A stretch of DNA of 64,000 bases from UBA826 sp045564655 (GTDB lineage Bacteria; Chloroflexota; Dehalococcoidia; Lucifugimonadales; UBA826), in NCBI GenBank assembly GCA_045564655.1, contig JBJLGX010000022.1, forward strand, positions 26,081 through 90,080, read 5' to 3'. Of the stretch, positions 35,432 to 45,074 are shown one piece after another; position 1 is the first letter of the stretch; the number at the start of each line of letters is the position of its first letter. Position numbers and translations under genes: made by a program. The notes under the pieces are model-generated. The model saw nothing but the letters and a program-made list of their open reading frames with translations, did not search any database and had not been told where the DNA came from.

Positions 35432-36205
35432 ATGAAAAACCAATTAACATGGGTCCCCCCAATATTTTTTATCATAGTACTTTTACTAATATGGGATATT
35501 TTAGTAAAAGTTAACGATGTTCCTTCATGGCTTTTACCTAGTCCTTCTGAAATATTCCAAGCTATGCTAGATAATGTTCGTATACTTACATCACATACGA
35601 TTACAACATTAACGGAAGTGTTATTAGGTTTTGCTATCGCTTTGCTTGTAGGATTATTGTTATCCTCCGCGATTACATTGTCTAATACTGTTGAAAAGTC
35701 ATTTTATCCATTAATTATTGCTTCACAGACTATTCCTATAATTGTTATTGCACCAATGTTATTGGTTTGGGTTGGATATGGACTAATGCCAAAAATAATT
35801 GTCGTTGCGCTCATTAGTTTTTTCCCCATTGTTGTCAATACAGTTGATGGGATGAAATCTATCGATATGGATTTAGAGAGATTGTTTAAAACAATGGGTG
35901 CTAATAAATGGGATATATTTAGAAAAATCAGGATTCCGAATTCATTACCATATATGTTTTCAGGGTTAAGAGTTGCAATATCTATTAGTGTTATTGGGGC
36001 TGTAATTGGGGAATGGGTAGGTTCTAGTGAGGGATTAGGATATTTAATGATCAGATCAAAGCCACAATTTCAGACAGAACTTGTGTTTGCAGCAATATTT
36101 ATTTTGTCTATTATGGGGATTATTTTATTTTTTGGAATTGGGTTGTTAGAAAAAATATGTATCCCTTGGAACAACTTTAGAAAGGGAGATAACTTTGGTA
36201 AATAA
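35432..36205 (+). CDS. ABC transporter permease (ThiX-like)
   Basis: A 257-residue inner-membrane permease with about six segments. The cytoplasmic EAA loop that contacts the ATPase is visible as 'RLFKTMGANKWDIFRKIRIPNSLPYMFSGLR', and 'ITTLTEVLLGFAIALLVGLLL' is typical of the SsuC/TauC/ThiX family. It follows the ATPase gene by seven bases and overlaps the binding-protein gene by 11 bases, so the three are one riboswitch-controlled transcript. Confidence 0.93.
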   Translation: MKNQLTWVPPIFFIIVLLLIWDILVKVNDVPSWLLPSPSEIFQAMLDNVRILTSHTITTLTEVLLGFAIALLVGLLLSSAITLSNTVEKSFYPLIIASQTIPIIVIAPMLLVWVGYGLMPKIIVVALISFFPIVVNTVDGMKSIDMDLERLFKTMGANKWDIFRKIRIPNSLPYMFSGLRVAISISVIGAVIGEWVGSSEGLGYLMIRSKPQFQTELVFAAIFILSIMGIILFFGIGLLEKICIPWNNFRKGDNFGK

Positions 36206-37193
36206 TTTGTATATGAAAAATTTAGCTTTTTTAGCTGTGTTTATACTTTTAAGTATTTTTGTTAGTGCATGTGACGAGCAAAATGATGGTAAAGATGTAA
36301 CATTAGCACTAGACTGGTTCCCTAATGCTAATCACATAGGGTTATATATAGCAGAAGATAAAGGATACTTTAAAGAAGAAGGCTTGAATGTAGAAATACG
36401 TACTCCTTCAGATCCATCTACTATATTACAAACTGTTGCCTCAGGAACTGATGATTTTGGTATTAATTATCAACCTGATTTATTAATTGCACGAGACGCA
36501 GGGGTCCCTGTAGTTTCTATCCTTGGAATGGTACAACACCCATTGAATTCAATTATGACACTTAAATCTTCGGAGTATAAGTCTTTAAGTGATTTGAAGA
36601 ATAAGAAAATTGGATATCCTGGTATTCCGTGGAATGAAGATGCCCTTGATACGATGTTGAAAACGGATGGGCTTACAGGAATTGAGGATGTTGAATTAGT
36701 AAATGTTGGCTGGGAATTAGGTACATCATTGATGTCTGGAAAAGTGGATGCTGTTATTGGGGCATATTTTACCCATGAGAGTATTAGCTTAGAAAATGAA
36801 GGATACCCAGTAGATATTTTCAGAATGGAAAATTGGGGTGTCCCCGATTATTATGAACTTATTTTAGTTACTAGTGAGACTTATTTAGAAGATAATTCTG
36901 AAACAGTTCAAAGTATTACAAGAGCTATTACAAAAGGGTATGAGGATGCTATTAGAGATCCTCAATCTGGCGCAGATATTTTAAAGAAATATTCTCCAGA
37001 TATTGATGAGTCTATTGATAGGCCAGGTGCAGATCTTTTACAAAATCTTTGGGTAGACCCAGGTGTAAATTTTGGAAATCAGACATCAGAAAAATGGAAT
37101 AATTTTGGAAATTGGATGAAAGATAACAGTATTATTTCTGATAATTTAAACATTGATGAGGCTTATACAGAAGAATTTTTTCTGATTAAATGA
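36195..37193 (+). CDS. ABC transporter substrate-binding lipoprotein (NMT1/ThiY-like)
   Basis: A 332-residue binding protein with a lipoprotein signal ending in the lipobox 'FVSAC', so it is probably anchored to the outer face of the membrane. The mature part opens with 'VTLALDWFPNANHIGLYIAEDKGYFKEEGL', the signature of the NMT1/ThiY family that binds thiamine pyrimidine precursors such as formylaminopyrimidine or HMP. The TTG at 36195, with AAAGGGA upstream, is the likely start; ATG 36213 is an alternative. The riboswitch context supports the assignment. Confidence 0.92.
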   Translation: MVNNLYMKNLAFLAVFILLSIFVSACDEQNDGKDVTLALDWFPNANHIGLYIAEDKGYFKEEGLNVEIRTPSDPSTILQTVASGTDDFGINYQPDLLIARDAGVPVVSILGMVQHPLNSIMTLKSSEYKSLSDLKNKKIGYPGIPWNEDALDTMLKTDGLTGIEDVELVNVGWELGTSLMSGKVDAVIGAYFTHESISLENEGYPVDIFRMENWGVPDYYELILVTSETYLEDNSETVQSITRAITKGYEDAIRDPQSGADILKKYSPDIDESIDRPGADLLQNLWVDPGVNFGNQTSEKWNNFGNWMKDNSIISDNLNIDEAYTEEFFLIK

Positions 37194-37225
37194 AACTTAT
37201 TTATAAAATAGAGGTATAAATATTT

Positions 37226-38035
37226 GTGACTTCTTTACCTAAAGCTATGACTATTGCTGGATCTGACTCTGGTGGGGGTGCTGGAATTCAAGCAGATTTA
37301 AAGACATTTTCTGCAAATGGAGTATATGGTTCATCTGTGATAACGGCTATTACAGCTCAAAATACTCTAGGAGTACACGATGTTTTGGAGTTACCTGCTT
37401 CATTAATTGAATCTCAAATTAGAGTAGTTATGTCTGATATAGGGTGTGATGTTATAAAAACAGGGATGCTTTCAAGTTCTGTTATTGTGGAAACAGTGGT
37501 TAAAACTCTAAAGGATTTTGAGTTTGAGAATATTGATATTGTTGTAGACCCTGTTATGAAAGCTAAAGGTGGAGCAAGCTTAATAAATGATGAAGCTATA
37601 GATACGGTAAAAAATATATTAATACCAATGGCTTCTGTTGTTACTCCTAATGTTCCAGAAGCAATTGAACTTACAAATATGAATATTGTTGATGTGAACT
37701 CTGCAAAAAAAGCAGCGTTAGCAATAATAGATATGGGATCTAAAGCTGTTGTTATAAAGGGAGGTCACTTGGAAGGACAAGAATCTCAAGATCTTTATTA
37801 TGATGGAAAAGATTTTGAGGTTTTTTCTTCAGAAAGAATTGATACACATAATACACATGGAACAGGGTGTACATTTGCTTCAGCAATTGCTGCAGGATTG
37901 GCTAAAGGATTTTCAATGTTAGAATCAGTCTCTGCGGCAAAAGAATATGTAACGCTGGCAATAAAAAACAATCATGATATTGGTGGTGGCCACGGACCTG
38001 TGAACCATTTTTTTAAATATTGGGGAAAATCTTAG
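37226..38035 (+). CDS. thiD: Hydroxymethylpyrimidine/phosphomethylpyrimidine kinase
   Basis: ThiD phosphorylates HMP twice to HMP-PP, the pyrimidine half of thiamine. In 269 residues it shows 'TIAGSDSGGGAGIQADLKTF' at the N-terminus, 'VVDPVMKAKGG' in the middle and the catalytic 'THNTHGTGCTFASAIAAGLA' near the C-terminus. It uses a GTG start. It sits after the importer genes, so imported pyrimidine is phosphorylated at once; ThiC and ThiE are not in the window. The MFS gene begins one base after its stop. Confidence 0.96.
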   Translation: MTSLPKAMTIAGSDSGGGAGIQADLKTFSANGVYGSSVITAITAQNTLGVHDVLELPASLIESQIRVVMSDIGCDVIKTGMLSSSVIVETVVKTLKDFEFENIDIVVDPVMKAKGGASLINDEAIDTVKNILIPMASVVTPNVPEAIELTNMNIVDVNSAKKAALAIIDMGSKAVVIKGGHLEGQESQDLYYDGKDFEVFSSERIDTHNTHGTGCTFASAIAAGLAKGFSMLESVSAAKEYVTLAIKNNHDIGGGHGPVNHFFKYWGKS

Positions 38036-38036
38036 A

Positions 38037-39296
38037 ATGGATATGGTTGTATCTGAAGAAGAAAAATTAGGCCGGAATCGATTAGCCTTTGCTGTCACCT
38101 TAGGGCATACCGTAAAACATATATTTATGTCATCGCTACCTCTATTGTTATCTATGTTGAAAGTAGATCCGAGATTTAACTTAAATGCTACACAGTATGG
38201 AGTAATAGCTGCAGCAGACAAAGGTGCTGCGGGTGCCACAACCATGGTTGCTGGATATCTGGGTGAGAGATTTGCTCACAGGTCAAGCGAGTTGTTGTTT
38301 TTATCTTTATCCCTCATGGGTGTTGCCTACTTTTTTCTTGGAAATGCCCCAAGTTTTTTTTGGATAGTTTTTATAATGTTATTAGCTGGAATTGGACCTG
38401 CTTTGTATCATCCACCTGCAATAGCATCGTTATCAAGGAAATTTCCTGATCGTAGGGGATTTGCTATCTCATTACATGGGACAGGCGGAGCAATTGGAGG
38501 AATGTTAGGGCCGATTATTATAGGGGTTTTAACAATAGAATCATTTGATTCTAATATTGTTTTGGTTGGGAATTTGCTTAATTTGCATTGGGATCAGATA
38601 TTAAGAATAAGTGTTTTTCCCGCTATTTTATTTGCTATATTAGTGTATGCCTTAATGAAAAATGTACCTGTTGTTCAAACGAAAACAGAATCACTTAAAG
38701 ATTATTTTGGAGATCTAGGGGCTTTGCTGAAAGATAGGCAAATGCTAGGGTTGATTTCGGTAACAGCATTACGGTCTTTTGCCCAATCTTCGATTATGTA
38801 TTTTTTACCTTTATATCTTATTTCAGATCCATTGGATGGCGGTCTTGGAAAAGATACTCTTATAGCGGGAGTATTTTTGTCGGGAGCTCAGGTTGTTGGA
38901 GTATTTACTCAGCCGATTCTTGGGTGGGCATCAGATAACTATTCTAGAAAACAAGTATTATTTCCTTCCATGGCTATTTTGTCGGTATGTTTTTTTACTC
39001 TTACATACGCTTCTGATGGATATCAACTTATTTTAAATATTATCGTTATGGGAGCTTTTATATATTCATTACACGCTATTTTTATAGCTGCTGCAATGGA
39101 TGTTGCTAAAGGACAAGCACAGTCAACGGTGGTCTCTTTAATTTATGGAGCTACATTTTTAGGTACATTTTCTCCAATATTTGCCGGTATGATAGTAGAT
39201 GAGTTTGGGTTGAAATATGCTTTTACTTATTGCGGGGTAGTTGCTTTAATTTCTACAGTAATATTTGGGTTTTTAAAGCTTCCCTCTAAGAATTAA
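38037..39296 (+). CDS. MFS transporter (fosmidomycin-resistance/Fsr-like)
   Basis: A 419-residue, 12-segment MFS protein. 'TLGHTVKHIFMSSLPLLLSML' near the N-terminus and 'GPALYHPPAIASLSRKFPDRRGFAISLHGTGGAIGG' resemble the Fsr-like efflux branch. It starts one base after thiD, so it is almost certainly within the TPP-controlled transcript. A role in moving a thiamine-related compound is inferred from position only. Its stop overlaps the convergent M24 gene by four bases. Confidence 0.88.
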   Translation: MDMVVSEEEKLGRNRLAFAVTLGHTVKHIFMSSLPLLLSMLKVDPRFNLNATQYGVIAAADKGAAGATTMVAGYLGERFAHRSSELLFLSLSLMGVAYFFLGNAPSFFWIVFIMLLAGIGPALYHPPAIASLSRKFPDRRGFAISLHGTGGAIGGMLGPIIIGVLTIESFDSNIVLVGNLLNLHWDQILRISVFPAILFAILVYALMKNVPVVQTKTESLKDYFGDLGALLKDRQMLGLISVTALRSFAQSSIMYFLPLYLISDPLDGGLGKDTLIAGVFLSGAQVVGVFTQPILGWASDNYSRKQVLFPSMAILSVCFFTLTYASDGYQLILNIIVMGAFIYSLHAIFIAAAMDVAKGQAQSTVVSLIYGATFLGTFSPIFAGMIVDEFGLKYAFTYCGVVALISTVIFGFLKLPSKN

Positions 39297-40486
39297 ATAG
39301 ATATTAAGTATGGATTAGTTTGCCTTTCAGTAGTGACTTTTGGTCCATCCTCATGGTAGAAAATGTTTATTTCAGACCGAACTCCAAATTCACCTGGCAA
39401 ATAAATTCCTGGTTCAATTGTCACACCTATATTAGGAAGAAAATGACGAGTATCATATGTTTCCCAGCCATCCAGGTTAACTGCGTTGCTATGGACTTCA
39501 CGTCCCAAGCTGTGACCTAAACGATGACTGTAATATTCCCCGTATCCTTTGGATGTAATAAAGTCGCGAGATACTTTGTCTATTTCCCAGCCTTGAAGCT
39601 GTTTCCCTTTAGAGTGCGATTCTTCTATTAAAGATACTGCTGCATCTCTTCCACCTATAACGGTTTCGAAGACTTCTTTGTGTTTATCGGGCACATTATC
39701 CCCTACAAATGCCGTCCATGTTATATCGCTATAGATTGTTTCTTTTGAATCTTTAGGTATATTTCTAGCCCAAAGATCTATTAAAATCCAATCACCTTTT
39801 TGAATAGGAACAGATAAATCATATGTCGGGTCAAAGTGTGGATCTGCTGCATGGGCATTGGCAGCAACAACGGGACCGTCTGGAGATTCTAACCCTTCTT
39901 CTTTAAATCTATTTCTGATAAATTCAGCTAATTCGAATTCTGTAGGATTTGAATTTATATTTACTCCAACATAATCAAAAGCCTGTTTGACAATTTTTGT
40001 TAATTTATCTGCAGCATCTAGGTGAGAATTTAAAGCATAGTCATTCCACCTTTGAGTAGCATATTGGAGTAAATCTCCAGAAGATACAATATTAACGCCA
40101 AGGCTTTTAACTAATTCTACCGTCCCAGCATCTATTTTAGATACCCTAGGTAGTTCCCCCATGGGAGAATATTCCATTGCAATAGATGAATGTGCAGACA
40201 AAGTTTTTGATAGTGTTTCAACCATGTCTGATCTAGATACCCAAAATGATGTTTTTATTCCAAGGTGTTCAAATCTGTTTTGGTCAACATAACTTACGAT
40301 TAATTCTGGAATTCCTTCCTTGGGGATCCATAACCAGCAAGGTCTTGTTACATTTGGTATCTGGCCAACTGTTTCCCAGAATATTGGATTCATTCCGTGA
40401 TAGTCATAAAGTAGCCATCCGTCTATTTTTTTTGATGACATAAATTTTTGGGCGCTAGTTATTATTTTTTTAATATCATGATCCAT
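39293..40486 (-). CDS. M24-family metallopeptidase (Xaa-Pro dipeptidase-like)
   Basis: A pita-bread-fold peptidase of about 397 residues. The dinuclear metal site is seen in 'DWILIDLWARN' and 'YSDITWTAFVG' (Asp residues), 'YYSHRLGHSLGREVH' (His) and 'IGVTIEPGIYLPGEFGVRSEINIF' (two Glu). An N-terminal creatinase-like domain precedes it. The ATG at 40486 is preferred to the upstream TTG at 40510 because the extra residues do not look like the family. It probably cleaves Xaa-Pro dipeptides or a related imide bond. Confidence 0.9.
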   Translation of the reverse strand: MDHDIKKIITSAQKFMSSKKIDGWLLYDYHGMNPIFWETVGQIPNVTRPCWLWIPKEGIPELIVSYVDQNRFEHLGIKTSFWVSRSDMVETLSKTLSAHSSIAMEYSPMGELPRVSKIDAGTVELVKSLGVNIVSSGDLLQYATQRWNDYALNSHLDAADKLTKIVKQAFDYVGVNINSNPTEFELAEFIRNRFKEEGLESPDGPVVAANAHAADPHFDPTYDLSVPIQKGDWILIDLWARNIPKDSKETIYSDITWTAFVGDNVPDKHKEVFETVIGGRDAAVSLIEESHSKGKQLQGWEIDKVSRDFITSKGYGEYYSHRLGHSLGREVHSNAVNLDGWETYDTRHFLPNIGVTIEPGIYLPGEFGVRSEINIFYHEDGPKVTTERQTNPYLISI

Positions 40487-40574
40487 TGTTAAAATCCGAT
40501 AAATTCTCAATTATTCTTTTTAAGGTAAGCATTTCTTTATTTCTTCTGATCTAGTTAAGATCTATTCATCTGTA

Positions 40575-41852
40575 CTATTCCTCTGAAGCCAGTAAACTCT
40601 TTACTTTTAGTATATCTTCACTTTGTAGTTCTAATTGAGAATCTCCAGAATTAAGAAATTTTATAGTAATTGAGTTGTTATTAATTTCATTTTCACCAAG
40701 AATTACAGCAAGTTTAGCATTCATATTATTTGCGAATCTTAATTGTCCCTTTATGGACCTTCTAGGAGCAATTATTGTACTTATTTCATTACTTCTAAAT
40801 AAATCAGAGGTTGATTCAGCATTGGTTCTGAACTCATCTTTTAATACAACTATTACTATATCTAAATCATTGTCTTTTATAGAACCTTGTTTACTAACCT
40901 CATTCACGATTCTTTCAACTCCCATAGCAAAACCAACAGCAGGTGTATCTGGTCCGCCTAGAATCTTTATAAGAGGATCATATCTTCCTCCTCCTAATAG
41001 CACTCCCTGAGGTCCAGATGAGTCGCTTAGGTACTCAAAAACAGTTCTGTTATAGTAGTCTAATCCTCTTACTAATTTATCGTTTATCTTATATTTGAAG
41101 TTTCTTTCTGTTTTTCTTAAGTTCTCTAGATTTTCAATAATTTTATCGTGATGATTCTTACTATCTTTAGAAATAAAATCTAAAGTTTTTGGAGCATCCT
41201 TGGAAATGTTTATAGTTACCTTTTCTTTTGAGTCCAATAATCTTAATGGGGCTCTTTCAAATCTTAGTTTGTCAACTTTTGGTAAATCATTTATGTACTT
41301 ACTAAAATAATCTATAAGCTTTGAAACATAAACTTCCCTATCTTCTTTATCACCTAAAGAATTTATATTCAGTTCAGTATTTTTGATTTCTAATTTATCT
41401 AAAATATTCCAAGCAAGTTTAATTACTTCAAAATCATTATCATGCGAACTATCACCAATACATTCAATACCAAACTGATGAAATTGTCTGAATCTACCTG
41501 ATTGAGGTCTCTCGTACCTAAACATAGGGCCATAGTAAAATAGGCGAGCAGGTAAAGTATTATTATAAAGACCATTCTCTATGAAAGCTCGGCAAACCCC
41601 AGCAGTATTTTCAGGTCTAAGGCTAATATTTTCTCCACCTTTATCAACAAAGGAATACATCTCTTTTTCAACTATGTCTGTATCTTCCCCAACTGTTCTT
41701 TCGAATATTCTTGAATCTTCGAATATGGGTGTTTCAATATATCTATAACCAAATTTTTTTGCAGTCAAAAATGCCTTTTCAGTAACAGTTTTCCAGTAAT
41801 CTTGACTTTCAGGCAATATGTCACTTGTGCCTTTTGGGGCCTGAAATTGCAT
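40575..41852 (-). CDS. hisS: Histidyl-tRNA synthetase
   Basis: A class II aminoacyl-tRNA synthetase of 425 residues. Class and HisRS-specific motifs are 'APKGTSDILP' at the N-terminus, motif 2 'FRYERPQSGRFRQFHQFG', the histidine-binding 'VRGLDYYNRTVFE' and motif 3 'AVGFAMGVERI'. The C-terminal anticodon-binding domain follows ('LDIVIVVLKDE'). It is divergent from rel, with a 149-base spacer that must contain both promoters. Confidence 0.97.
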   Translation of the reverse strand: MQFQAPKGTSDILPESQDYWKTVTEKAFLTAKKFGYRYIETPIFEDSRIFERTVGEDTDIVEKEMYSFVDKGGENISLRPENTAGVCRAFIENGLYNNTLPARLFYYGPMFRYERPQSGRFRQFHQFGIECIGDSSHDNDFEVIKLAWNILDKLEIKNTELNINSLGDKEDREVYVSKLIDYFSKYINDLPKVDKLRFERAPLRLLDSKEKVTINISKDAPKTLDFISKDSKNHHDKIIENLENLRKTERNFKYKINDKLVRGLDYYNRTVFEYLSDSSGPQGVLLGGGRYDPLIKILGGPDTPAVGFAMGVERIVNEVSKQGSIKDNDLDIVIVVLKDEFRTNAESTSDLFRSNEISTIIAPRRSIKGQLRFANNMNAKLAVILGENEINNNSITIKFLNSGDSQLELQSEDILKVKSLLASEE

Positions 41853-42001
41853 AATTCACCTCATTGGATCATTTTTTATCAATAGCTATTTTAACGCAGA
41901 CTTACTTTTGAGAGTATCATTAGATTTTCAGATTTTCTACAATTTTAAGTTAATAAGCTATAATGTTAATTCAGTAATTATTGTGATTATGGATATTAAA
42001 T

Positions 42002-44209
42002 ATGGTTAATGTCACCAAAACTGAGACTCAAGATATTTCTGATGATTTTTTGCTTAAAATTCGATCTTATTTACCTTCTGACAAAGTTGAAGATGTAGCT
42101 GAAGCATATTTGTTTGCTCAAGAATCTCACAAAGGACAAAAAAGACTTTCTGGAGAACCTTTTTTTGAACATCCTAAGCAAACAGCTATATTTCTTGCAG
42201 ATTTAAGATTAGATTCCAACACTTTGTCCGCGGCACTTTTGCATGATGTTATAGAAGATTGTGATGTTTCTTATGGAGAACTGGTAGAACGTTTTGGGGA
42301 TGATGTTGCTAGGCTAGTAGAAAGTGTTACTAAGCTGACCCGAACTGAAATGATCGCAGAAGATACAGATATGGATAAGATGTCATCTTCAGATATAAGT
42401 TCTTTTGATGATCTTGCTCGAGCAGAGACCCTTAGAAAGATGTTAATGGCAATGGCAGAAGATATTCGCGTTGTTCTTATTAAACTTGCAGACCGATTAC
42501 ATAATATGAGAACAATATCATATCTTTCAGAGGCACGCAGAATCGCAATATCACATGAAACATTAGATATTTTTGCTCCATTGGCTCACAGGCTAGGGAT
42601 TTGGGAAATAAAATGGTTACTTGAGGATTTGTCTTTTCAGCAACTGGATCCAGACTCCTATAAGAAAATTTCTAAAAGATTAAATTCTAAAAGAGCTGAA
42701 AGGGAGGCCTATGTTAATAATATTGTTGACATGACTCGGAAAGAATTGGGGGAGGCTGGTATTGAGGCAGAAGTTTATGGCCGACCTAAGCATATATATA
42801 GTATTCATAGGAAATTAGAAAGATATAGGACTCATGATAAAGAATTAGGTGAAATATACGATTTATTTGCAATAAGAATTGTATTAAACCAAATACAAGA
42901 TTGCTATGCTGCTCTTGGGGTGATTCATAGTAAATGGAGACCTTTGTCCGGACAATTTGATGATTATATTGCAAACCCTAAAGATAATTTGTATCAATCT
43001 TTGCATACTGCTGTGGTGTGTGAAGATTCGGCTCCTGTAGAAATACAAATTAGGACATCAGATATGCATCAAGTAGCTGAATATGGAGTTGCTGCACATT
43101 GGCTATATAAAGAAGGTGGTGAGCAAGATCAGCAATTTGAAAACAAGATGTCTTGGGTTAGGAAACTATTAGATTGGCAAAGGGATGCTGATGGAGCTGT
43201 TGAGTTTGTTGAGTCATTTAAAACAGATATATTTCAAAATCAGGTTTATGTATATACCCCTAAAGGGGATGTGGTAGAGCTTCCTGTTGGGGCAACGCCT
43301 CTTGATTTTGCTTATAGAATCCATACTGATGTGGGTCATAGCTGTGTAGGCGCTAAAGTTAATGGGAAGCTTGTGTCGCTAAAATATCAATTAGCAAATA
43401 GCGACAATATTACTATTATGAATAGTAAGACAACAAGTGGTCCAAGTTTAGATTGGTTAAATGAGAATGCAGGATACGTGAAGACATCTTCAGCTAAATC
43501 TAAAATTAGGCAGTTTTTTAATAAACAAGAAAGACAAAGTAATTTGGAAAGAGGAAAAGAAATTTTCCAACGTCAAATTAAAAGATTAGATATTTATATT
43601 ACTCCTAAAGAATCATCTGATTTGCTAAAATTCAATAATGAAGATGATATGTTTGTATCCTTGGGGGACGGTAGCCTGACATGGGCAAAACTTATAGCTA
43701 GGACAAATATAAATGAAGTTGATAAGATTAAAACTTCAAATGTTGAAATAAATAAACATTCGTCAGGTGTTGAGGTTTTAGGTGTTGGGGATCTTCTTAC
43801 TAACATTGCCCGATGTTGCAATCCTATTATGGGAGATACAATTTTAGGATTCATTACTCGAGGTAGAGGCGTGACCATACATAGAAGCAATTGCATAAAT
43901 ATTATTAATGAAGATGAGCCAGATAGAATAGTTAACGTAGACTGGGGAGAAACTAAAACATTATATCCAGTACGAATAGAGGTTAGAGGTTGGGATCGAG
44001 TAGGATTGCTACTAGATGTTTCCTCTGCGGTATCTAATGAAAGAATAAATATAAATAACATATCATCAGAAATTGATGAAGATGAAAGCGTGATATCTAT
44101 GACGGTATATGTCACCGGGATATCTCAGCTTAATCTTTTATATACACGGTTAGAATCAATTACTGGTATAATTAGTGTTTCGAGGTTAAGGAATCTCGAA
44201 AATCATTAA
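42002..44209 (+). CDS. rel: Bifunctional (p)ppGpp synthetase/hydrolase (RelA/SpoT family)
   Basis: A long RSH protein of 735 residues that makes and degrades the starvation alarmone. An intact HD hydrolase domain is shown by 'LLHDVIEDCDVSY' (His81, Asp82). The synthetase domain contains 'GRPKHIYSIHRKL' and 'NLYQSLHTAV', followed by a TGS domain ('VYVYTPKGDVVELPVGATPLDFAYRIH'), a conserved-cysteine region ('IARCCNPIMGD') and a C-terminal ACT domain. As the only RSH visible, with an intact HD site, it is probably the bifunctional Rel type. Confidence 0.96.
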   Translation: MVNVTKTETQDISDDFLLKIRSYLPSDKVEDVAEAYLFAQESHKGQKRLSGEPFFEHPKQTAIFLADLRLDSNTLSAALLHDVIEDCDVSYGELVERFGDDVARLVESVTKLTRTEMIAEDTDMDKMSSSDISSFDDLARAETLRKMLMAMAEDIRVVLIKLADRLHNMRTISYLSEARRIAISHETLDIFAPLAHRLGIWEIKWLLEDLSFQQLDPDSYKKISKRLNSKRAEREAYVNNIVDMTRKELGEAGIEAEVYGRPKHIYSIHRKLERYRTHDKELGEIYDLFAIRIVLNQIQDCYAALGVIHSKWRPLSGQFDDYIANPKDNLYQSLHTAVVCEDSAPVEIQIRTSDMHQVAEYGVAAHWLYKEGGEQDQQFENKMSWVRKLLDWQRDADGAVEFVESFKTDIFQNQVYVYTPKGDVVELPVGATPLDFAYRIHTDVGHSCVGAKVNGKLVSLKYQLANSDNITIMNSKTTSGPSLDWLNENAGYVKTSSAKSKIRQFFNKQERQSNLERGKEIFQRQIKRLDIYITPKESSDLLKFNNEDDMFVSLGDGSLTWAKLIARTNINEVDKIKTSNVEINKHSSGVEVLGVGDLLTNIARCCNPIMGDTILGFITRGRGVTIHRSNCINIINEDEPDRIVNVDWGETKTLYPVRIEVRGWDRVGLLLDVSSAVSNERININNISSEIDEDESVISMTVYVTGISQLNLLYTRLESITGIISVSRLRNLENH

Positions 44210-44254
44210 TTAATATTTAGAGTATGAATAATAAGAATATGGAGGTACTTTTAG

Positions 44255-44512
44255 GTGCCAAGTGCAAAATCTGCTAGAGTTAGCTTGAGAAAAAAAATAA
44301 AGAATCAACCTTTAAAAACTAAGGCTAAATCTTTAATCACTAAAACAAACAATCTTATAGAACAGGGCGACCTTGAAAGTGCTGAGAGCATGTCTAGATT
44401 AGCTTATACAGCGCTAGATAAAGCTGCACAAAAAGGACCTTTGCATAAGAATAATGTTTCTAGGCGTAAGTCTAGGCTCCATAAAGCTCTTAATAAGGCT
44501 AAAAACCAGTAG
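44255..44512 (+). CDS. rpsT: 30S ribosomal protein S20
   Basis: An 85-residue basic, helical protein that binds 16S rRNA. Family features are the start 'PSAKSARVSLRKKIKN' and the end 'GPLHKNNVSRRKSRLHKALNKA'. It starts with GTG behind a GGAGG site (44241-44245). It lies 45 bases after rel and 18 before rpsP, so it leads a small translation operon of rpsT-rpsP-khpA-rimM. Confidence 0.95.
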   Translation: MPSAKSARVSLRKKIKNQPLKTKAKSLITKTNNLIEQGDLESAESMSRLAYTALDKAAQKGPLHKNNVSRRKSRLHKALNKAKNQ

Positions 44513-44530
44513 GGGGATTGAACAAGTAAA

Positions 44531-44788
44531 ATGTTACGTATTAGATTGAAGAGAGTTGGTTCAAGAAATCAACCTAGTTACAGGATTGTTGTTGCTGATT
44601 CTAGAAAGCCTAGAGATGGGGCTTTTGTTGACCATATAGGACATTATAATCCTCGAATTGATCCACCTGAGATAGTTATTGATAATGAAAAAGCTCAAAA
44701 ATGGATTAGTAATGGAGCACAACCCAGTGATGCAGTACGCCGTATGTTGGAGTCTGTTGAGGCTGTAGATGGAACTGTTTCAGAATAA
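44531..44788 (+). CDS. rpsP: 30S ribosomal protein S16
   Basis: An 85-residue protein with the S16 start 'LRIRLKRVGSRNQPSYRIVVADSRKPRDG' and 'IGHYNPR'. S16 is needed for 30S assembly. It is followed by khpA and rimM, the common rpsP-khpA-rimM order, but trmD and rplS, which often follow, are absent here. Confidence 0.97.
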   Translation: MLRIRLKRVGSRNQPSYRIVVADSRKPRDGAFVDHIGHYNPRIDPPEIVIDNEKAQKWISNGAQPSDAVRRMLESVEAVDGTVSE

Positions 44789-44816
44789 AGTTATTAGGTA
44801 TTAGGGATTATAAAAA

Positions 44817-45047
44817 TTGAAAGAATTAGTAGAATATATAGCTAAAGCTATTACAACCCATCCAGAAGATGTTGTAGTAGAACAAGAATCAGATGATGAA
44901 GGAAGAGTTGTTCTTACATTGAAAGTGCATTCAGATGATAAAGGTAGAGTAATAGGGAAACAGGGTCGTATTGCACAGTCCATTAGGTCTCTTCTTCGTG
45001 TTGCTGCTGTTAAAGAAGGTGTTCACATCACCTTAGATATTGAATAA
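44817..45047 (+). CDS. khpA: KH-domain RNA-binding protein
   Basis: A 76-residue single KH domain with the RNA-binding GxxG loop in 'GRVIGKQGRIAQSIRSLLRVAA'. KhpA-type proteins act as RNA chaperones with KhpB in several Gram-positive lineages. It starts with TTG 28 bases after rpsP, and rimM follows after 27 bases, so it is part of the same operon. Confidence 0.94.
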   Translation: MKELVEYIAKAITTHPEDVVVEQESDDEGRVVLTLKVHSDDKGRVIGKQGRIAQSIRSLLRVAAVKEGVHITLDIE

Positions 45048-45074
45048 ATATTAGAATCAAGGTTCTTTAGTACT

